This document shows, in pieces, positions 59,257 to 64,000 of a stretch of 64,000 nucleotides of DNA. A model generated the notes under the pieces. That model worked only from the letters and a program-made list of their open reading frames with translations. It was not told the origin of the DNA and did no database searches. Where the stretch lies: contig JAQZDA010000001.1 of the NCBI GenBank assembly GCA_028751075.1, positions 1-64,000 of the forward strand, written 5' to 3'. Every line of letters begins with the position of its first letter. The first letter of the stretch is position 1. A program made the translations under genes and the position numbers. The DNA comes from Euryarchaeota archaeon Ods02. Lineage in GTDB: Archaea > Halobacteriota > Halobacteria > Halobacteriales > Halorutilaceae.

Positions 59257-61614
59257 TTACTCCATCCACCTGTAAATCCGTTGTGGCAGCAGTTCAGCCA
59301 GTCGGTAGCCGTAGACCTCCTCCAGACGACGGAGACAGACCTCCGTGAGATACAGTCCGAGAGCGAGGAACAGGAACAGCCAGTCGCGGTTCTGCCGCGT
59401 GGTACGGGTCACGGGCTCACGTGTGGAGACGTCCTCCGCTATCGCTTCGGCTTCGTCGACGGGGTACACGCCTCCACCGGTTACGGATGCAGCGCTCTCC
59501 AGCCTCGGGGACACCCCGAATCCACCGAGCTCACGTGGGTAGTTGACGGCGTACTCGACGTCACCCACGGACCGCCAGCCGGTCTCCGCCGGCGTCACCG
59601 TGGCTTCGAAGGTTGCGTGGTCCACCTGTCTGAAGCTCTGGTTGGCGGCGACGGGCCGCGTCACTCCCCTGTACCTCAGCGTGGTCGGTTCGCCGACGTG
59701 GGTGTCCCCGGCTTCGTAGACGTCCACCAGGGTCCTACGTGGGTCTCCGGCGGCCCAGGAGGCGCTGCGGGTTGCCAGGGCTCTATCGGGTTCCTGCAGC
59801 AGGCCGTCGAGGACGCCGTCGCCACGGTGACCTGTCACGCTGACGACGCGGCCGTCTCCGTACCTCCAAGCCGACACCGCAGGTAGTCCATCCTGCGACA
59901 CCGCCAGGAGGTCTGCGGTGCCGCGCGCTGCGACGGGATGGGTCGTCGACACCGTGTTCGTCGTCTCTACGCCTCGTGTGATGAAGTGGTCTCTGTCCAT
60001 CACAGTAATGGAGTCTAACTCCTCACGCTCGCCTTCCTCGTCGAACAATACCGAGAGTCGGTCGACGTCGGTGGCCGGGAAGTAGCTACCTCCGGAGGCG
60101 CTCGCGACCTCCCTCATGAAGACGTGGTCGGGTTCGCCGACGCCGACGCCGACGACCCTGATGCCGTCTTCACCCATCTCCCCTGCGAGATCTATCGCGG
60201 GCTGCCGTAGATGAGGCCAGACCTCGCCGTCGGATATCAAGATCACGTTGCCGCCTCCGTCTAACATGTCTCTCGCACCCCTCAGACCTATGGCTACGTC
60301 GGTGCCCCCTCCGGACGCCTCGACCCGGTTGATGGTGTCCTGGACCTCCTGTCGTTCGTCCTCCAGCGGACGGAGCCCGCTTATCTCGTAGACCGCGTGG
60401 TCGAACGCCATCACGCCGACGTTGTGTTCGTCGCTCATGCTGTCGACCGCTGACGCCGCAAGACCCCTGTTCATCTGGATCTCGTCCTCCACGCTGCCGC
60501 TTACGTCTATCAACACCACCACGTCGGTGTCGTAGTCGACGCCTCCCTCGCGGACGGGGAGCATCGTCCCCAGCAGGCTCTCCTCGTACCCACCTCTTTC
60601 GTAGGCGTCGGGACCTCCGGCGACGACGAGGCCGTTCCCGTCGAGCACGTGCTCCTGAAGCGCGGCCAGGTCTCCCGCGTCTTCCGCGGCTACGTTCTGC
60701 ATCACCACAGCCTGGTACTGCGAGAGGTCGGAGGGTACTTCGTCGGCGTACTCCACCTGATAGAGGTCATCGAGAAGCTGTGAGTACGGGTAGACCGCTG
60801 GGGCGACGTACAGTAACCGCGGGGGTTCGACGACGTCTACGGACTTCCGGTATACGTCGTTCTCGGTGAAGACGTCGTCGACGTCCGCTGTGGCAGTTAT
60901 CCTGTGGCTGCCTTCCCCTGTGAACCTATGCTGGAGCTCGTGTACTTCGCCGCGCTCTAGCTCCGTCGAGGTTACGTGTTCTCCGTCTACCTCGACGTCT
61001 ACGGCCGCCTCCGTGAACTCGACTCCGTCGACGGACACCCTGTACGTGGCTGCTGCACCGTCGCCGACGACTCCGGGTCCGTCGACCTCTACGTAGGCCG
61101 CCGGCCGGGTGGGCTGTAGCTCTACGGCATGTAACCGGGCGTTCAAAGATGACGCTGCACGCGCCGCCTCAGGTATCCCGGTTCCGTGGGTGACTCTGCC
61201 GTCGCTGTAGAGAAGTAGCTCTCCGTCTCGTTCGACGTGCGAGAGTACCGCGTCACCTAACGGTGACTCGTTGCCCGCGGCTACCGGCGTCGTGGTGACC
61301 TCGACGCCTGCTGCCTCCAGCCCCTCAACCAGCTCCTCCGGACCGTGTTCGTAGACGTCCATGCTGCTGCTCTCGTCGATCAGAACGTGTACATGTTCAC
61401 CCGTTTCGACCGTGTCGGGGGCTACGACGTATGGTCCGGCGACCGCCACCGCTATCAGTGATATCACGGTGAGGCGAGTGGTGTAGAGGGCGAGACGACG
61501 GTGTGACGTCATCTCCGCCTCCGACGTCCGGTACATGAGAACGTACAGTCCGGCGGCGGCTAAGGGTACGAGCAACAGCGCCTCCGTTCGGGTGAACGCC
61601 ACGTCTACGACCAC
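59257..61614 (-). CDS. Large VWA-domain membrane protein
   Basis: A 785-aa protein: two N-terminal helices, a first VWA-like domain with HVLIDESSSMDVY, an Ig-like region, a GATase-like segment (RLLYVAPAVYPYSQLLDDLY), a second full VWA domain with VVLIDVSGSVEDE and LISDGEVWP, a C-terminal Ig-like region and one C-terminal helix (DWLFLFLALGLYLTEVCL). It resembles bacterial BatA-like and glutamine-amidotransferase-like partners of MoxR. Role inferred as surface complex assembly. Confidence 0.88.
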   Translation of the reverse strand: MVVDVAFTRTEALLLVPLAAAGLYVLMYRTSEAEMTSHRRLALYTTRLTVISLIAVAVAGPYVVAPDTVETGEHVHVLIDESSSMDVYEHGPEELVEGLEAAGVEVTTTPVAAGNESPLGDAVLSHVERDGELLLYSDGRVTHGTGIPEAARAASSLNARLHAVELQPTRPAAYVEVDGPGVVGDGAAATYRVSVDGVEFTEAAVDVEVDGEHVTSTELERGEVHELQHRFTGEGSHRITATADVDDVFTENDVYRKSVDVVEPPRLLYVAPAVYPYSQLLDDLYQVEYADEVPSDLSQYQAVVMQNVAAEDAGDLAALQEHVLDGNGLVVAGGPDAYERGGYEESLLGTMLPVREGGVDYDTDVVVLIDVSGSVEDEIQMNRGLAASAVDSMSDEHNVGVMAFDHAVYEISGLRPLEDERQEVQDTINRVEASGGGTDVAIGLRGARDMLDGGGNVILISDGEVWPHLRQPAIDLAGEMGEDGIRVVGVGVGEPDHVFMREVASASGGSYFPATDVDRLSVLFDEEGEREELDSITVMDRDHFITRGVETTNTVSTTHPVAARGTADLLAVSQDGLPAVSAWRYGDGRVVSVTGHRGDGVLDGLLQEPDRALATRSASWAAGDPRRTLVDVYEAGDTHVGEPTTLRYRGVTRPVAANQSFRQVDHATFEATVTPAETGWRSVGDVEYAVNYPRELGGFGVSPRLESAASVTGGGVYPVDEAEAIAEDVSTREPVTRTTRQNRDWLFLFLALGLYLTEVCLRRLEEVYGYRLAELLPQRIYRWME

Positions 61615-61681
61615 TGTATCTCACCTACTCCTCGTTGTCTAAGGCGGCCGAAAGACCCCGGGTGACGACGGCCTAAGGCGT

Positions 61682-63472
61682 TCACAGGTCCCCCCTGTAC
61701 CGCAGGTAAAGCAGCTCCGTAACCACGAAGGCGAGCGCGAACACCGCTATCCACGGCGTCAGATCCAGCGGAACCGTGGCGTCCTGGCTTCTCTCGGCCG
61801 CCTCCCCACCCGATGTCTCGTCGACGGGGTCCGCTGAGACGTCGGACTCCCTGATGCTCTGGAGGTTCGCGCTGTAAAGGCCGTCAGAGGTGCGGTAGAA
61901 TCCCTGTACCTCCATCGAGGTGGGGCTCGTTCGTTCGCCGTCGGGTGCTTCAACTGTGGCGTCGCCTACGTCGAGGGTTTCGCCGGTCTCTCTGTTGGCG
62001 TCCTGCAGTGTCGCCCTGTCTTCCGCGTGGTGTACGAGGTCACGCCAGAACAGCGGGTAGCTGTGGCTGGCGTCGAAGTCCGATGCATCGGTCATGTACC
62101 CGAGGTAGATGCTGCGTCCATCACCCACTGTTTCCTCCGCTAGCAGCGGATGACCCCCCGAGGATACCACGGTGGAGTTGTCGGCGTGCCCATGCAGTAT
62201 CTCCGTTGGCCGCGGGAGGCTGTAGCCGTCGGCCACAGGGTGTTCACTTTCCTGCTCCACCGTCCCCCCGTCAGTCGGCGAGCCCGGTTCTACGCTGGCT
62301 AGGTCAAGGAACTCCTCGCCGTACAGCTGTAGGTCGTCCTGCGCGGTGAAGACCACTCCACCACCGGCTTCCGCGACCTCGCGGGCGTCTCTTGCGTTCC
62401 GGCTTACGAGCCGGTCCACCTGTACGTCGTGGAAGACCACGACATCGTAGTCGTCAGCGGTGAACGAGGATGCGGGCGGTGACTGCACTGTGACGTCGAT
62501 GGACTCCGTTGACCGTAACGCGGCTTCCACGCTTCCGCCGTCGCTGGTGACGAGCAAGACGTCGAGCGCTCCCTCTGGATGCCGTGCGAGGTATACGACG
62601 TCGTCGGTGGTGAAGTCGTCGCCGGGCACCAGCTCTGCGGTGGCTCCACCCGGAGGTATCTCGGCGGAGACTGTCTCACGGCTCTCGGGATCTACGGTGA
62701 CGTCGACGGTCGTGTTCTCGACCTCCACGGTTCTGTCGACGGTGGTTTCTCCGTAGTTGTGAACCGTCAGCTCCGCGCTGTTCCCCGTTATCGTGACGTC
62801 TACGAAGCCCACGTTGTCGCCCCCTCCATCGCTGTACTGGTCGAGCACCACCGGTGTTCCGGTGGCACGCATCTGTTCCACGGGGTACCGCCAGTCGGTG
62901 AAGTCGGTGAAGTCGCTGTATACTAGCACTCTCGTGTCCTCGCCTGCGAGCGCGTTAGCCTGGCTGAGGGCGGAACGCAGGCTGGACTCCGCGTCCGTCA
63001 CGCTGATGTCCTCGAGGGCTGCACTGGCTTCGGCGCTGCCTCCGTTCCGGAGCTCGACGGAGGCGGATGCGCCCGCTACTACGACTGTGGTGTCGTCGGT
63101 GACCTCCTGCTGCGCCGCCGCTACCGCTTGCTGGAAACGGGTTTCGCCGTCGCCGGTCGCCATGCTAGCGCCTGCGTCGACGACGAGAACGGTGCTACCT
63201 CCGTGTTCTGCACCGCCGACAGATAGATACGGTGAGGCTAGGGCAAGCGATAGCAAGGCGAGCACGGTGATCTGAAGTACAAGAAGTCGGTTTCGTTTCA
63301 GCCGGTCTACGACGGGGTTGGATCCGCCCTCTTCCTCCGGAGTCGGCAGGAAACCCATCGTCGGTATCTCTACCTCCCGTGGGTCGGGTCTGAAGATGTA
63401 GAGCAGTACAAGCGGTACTATCGACAGCAAAGCGAGGAGGCCGACAGGGTTGAGGAACAGACTGCTTACCAT
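61682..63472 (-). CDS. BatA-type N-terminal membrane protein with VWA-like domain
   Basis: A 596-aa protein that starts with the BatA/aerotolerance N-terminal domain (FLNPVGLLALLSIVPLVLLYIF, then RPDPREVEIPTMGFL), a second helix, and a VWA-like domain whose MIDAS reads VVDAGASM, with Gly replacing the first Ser of DxSxS. An amidotransferase-like middle, a HSYPLFWRDLVHH segment and a C-terminal helix (PWIAVFALAFVVTELLYL) follow. It is the first gene of the MoxR operon. Confidence 0.88.
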   Translation of the reverse strand: MVSSLFLNPVGLLALLSIVPLVLLYIFRPDPREVEIPTMGFLPTPEEEGGSNPVVDRLKRNRLLVLQITVLALLSLALASPYLSVGGAEHGGSTVLVVDAGASMATGDGETRFQQAVAAAQQEVTDDTTVVVAGASASVELRNGGSAEASAALEDISVTDAESSLRSALSQANALAGEDTRVLVYSDFTDFTDWRYPVEQMRATGTPVVLDQYSDGGGDNVGFVDVTITGNSAELTVHNYGETTVDRTVEVENTTVDVTVDPESRETVSAEIPPGGATAELVPGDDFTTDDVVYLARHPEGALDVLLVTSDGGSVEAALRSTESIDVTVQSPPASSFTADDYDVVVFHDVQVDRLVSRNARDAREVAEAGGGVVFTAQDDLQLYGEEFLDLASVEPGSPTDGGTVEQESEHPVADGYSLPRPTEILHGHADNSTVVSSGGHPLLAEETVGDGRSIYLGYMTDASDFDASHSYPLFWRDLVHHAEDRATLQDANRETGETLDVGDATVEAPDGERTSPTSMEVQGFYRTSDGLYSANLQSIRESDVSADPVDETSGGEAAERSQDATVPLDLTPWIAVFALAFVVTELLYLRYRGDL

Positions 63473-63536
63473 CCAGTTTCCATCCAGGGTTCCGTAGTCC
63501 GGCCGCGGGTTTAAGAGTTCACCCCTGGTTCCGATG

Positions 63537-63544
63537 GCTTTAAC
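63537..63544 (+). promoter_or_regulatory. TATA box for the PRC-barrel gene
   Basis: GCTTTAAC lies about 30 nt before the ATG at 63571, but only about 18 nt before an upstream GTG (63559), favouring the ATG. Confidence 0.55.
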
Positions 63545-63570
63545 TCCCTCGTAGTCAAGTGGAAGCTAAG

Positions 63571-63852
63571 ATGCCGGCAGACGACGACATCACCCGTCTC
63601 ATCGGACGTGACGTCTACTCGAACAACGGGGTGTTCGTCGGTCACGTGGAGGACGTCCGTCTCGACACCGACGAAAGACGTATCTCGGGCCTCGCTCTCG
63701 GCAACGCGAACAAGGAGCTGTTCGACCAGGAGGACGGCAAGGGAGTGATCATCCCGTACAGGTGGGTTAGCGCGGTGGGAGACATAGTGATAATCAAGGA
63801 CGTCATCGAGAGGCTACGTGCGCGGACGGAGGAAGCCGAGGAAGCAGTCTGA
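63571..63852 (+). CDS. PRC-barrel domain protein
   Basis: A 93-aa protein: ITRLIGRDVYSNNGVFVGHV, VRLDTDERRISGLALGNANKEL, GVIIPYRWVSAVGDIVII. Haloarchaeal PRC-barrel proteins of this length include CdpB-type cell-division factors that link SepF and other division proteins; whether this one does so cannot be told from sequence. An in-frame GTG 12 nt upstream is an alternative start. Confidence 0.85.
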   Translation: MPADDDITRLIGRDVYSNNGVFVGHVEDVRLDTDERRISGLALGNANKELFDQEDGKGVIIPYRWVSAVGDIVIIKDVIERLRARTEEAEEAV

Positions 63853-63915
63853 TCTATCTCTATATACCACCAGCTATGTTCCAGGTACCTGCTTGATTAG
63901 CGTGGACCTGAACCG

Positions 63916-64000
63916 TCACTCTTCGCCGTCCCCGTCATCCACGTTCAGCTCCCTCAGGACCTTCGTCTTCACCGTCTCGTCGACCAGCTCCCTGAGTATC
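63916..64000 (-). CDS. C-terminal end of a gene running off the window
   Basis: On the minus strand the last 27 codons before a TGA read ILRELVDETVKTKVL followed by RELNVDDGDGEE, a helix with the acidic halophile-type tail. It is convergent with the PRC-barrel gene. Too little is visible to name it. Confidence 0.5.
   Translation of the reverse strand, partial: ILRELVDETVKTKVLRELNVDDGDGEE

Overview
The window looks like chromosomal DNA of an extremely halophilic archaeon in, or close to, class Halobacteria. The evidence is consistent: the proteins are strongly acidic, there are Tat-type lipoprotein signals (twin arginine plus an LSGC lipobox), and the housekeeping genes are archaeal (GatE, CarS, RpoP, eL43, Pcc1, prefoldin beta, UPF0212, Elp3, PntA/PntB, F420-type oxidoreductase). 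Many genes have a TATA box about 27-30 nt before the start codon, which implies leaderless mRNAs. No taxon below class level can be fixed by eye. There are no rRNA genes, CRISPR arrays, complete insertion sequences or prophage, and only one tRNA.

Left end (1-5.9 kb) is visibly AT-richer than the rest and is the clearest accessory region. It holds a 1068-aa secreted M6-like metalloprotease, three paralogous Tat lipoproteins in the same orientation, and a 5'-truncated copy of the protease C-terminus. The third lipoprotein gene contains an uninterrupted 15-G coding tract, so the locus may be phase variable.

6-24.5 kb is mostly single housekeeping genes: elp3, a DHH phosphoesterase, a calcineurin-like phosphodiesterase, aroA, a secreted phospholipase-D-like protein, UPF0212, lysC, a Toprim protein, a GNAT protein, a PDZ site-2 protease, cutA, an LLM oxidoreductase, an M50-like protein, a Doc-like protein, an SDR, an ABC exporter, a long FKBP, a ferredoxin and an HD hydrolase with a possible 20-codon leader ORF. 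Twin hairpins follow the HD gene.

24.7-35.4 kb carries the proton-translocating transhydrogenase operon (pntA1-pntA2-pntB), a GA microsatellite, pheA, thi4, dcd, an HD protein, pyrE, carS and gatE. 35.5-46.4 kb carries an ABC1 kinase, a zinc-finger/VRR-NUC nuclease coupled to a TauE permease, a metallo-beta-lactamase, a ubiquitin-like modifier next to a JAMM desampylase-like protease, two CAP-domain surface proteins in an operon with Get3, a divergent UDG-like / nuclease-like pair that appears to share one TATA box, a duplicated winged-helix regulator, a HAD phosphatase and tRNA-Val(CAC) with a partial 3' duplication.

47-54.3 kb contains glutamate dehydrogenase and a cytochrome-oxidase/heme assembly set: a DUF420 membrane protein, a second ABC1 kinase, an ABC exporter, and a heme A synthase split into two half-proteins, the second fused to heme O synthase. 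54.4-55.9 kb is an information-processing string (eL43, RpoP, Pcc1, prefoldin beta). 56-63.5 kb is a MoxR/DUF58/VWA operon, followed by a PRC-barrel protein and the C-terminus of one more gene.
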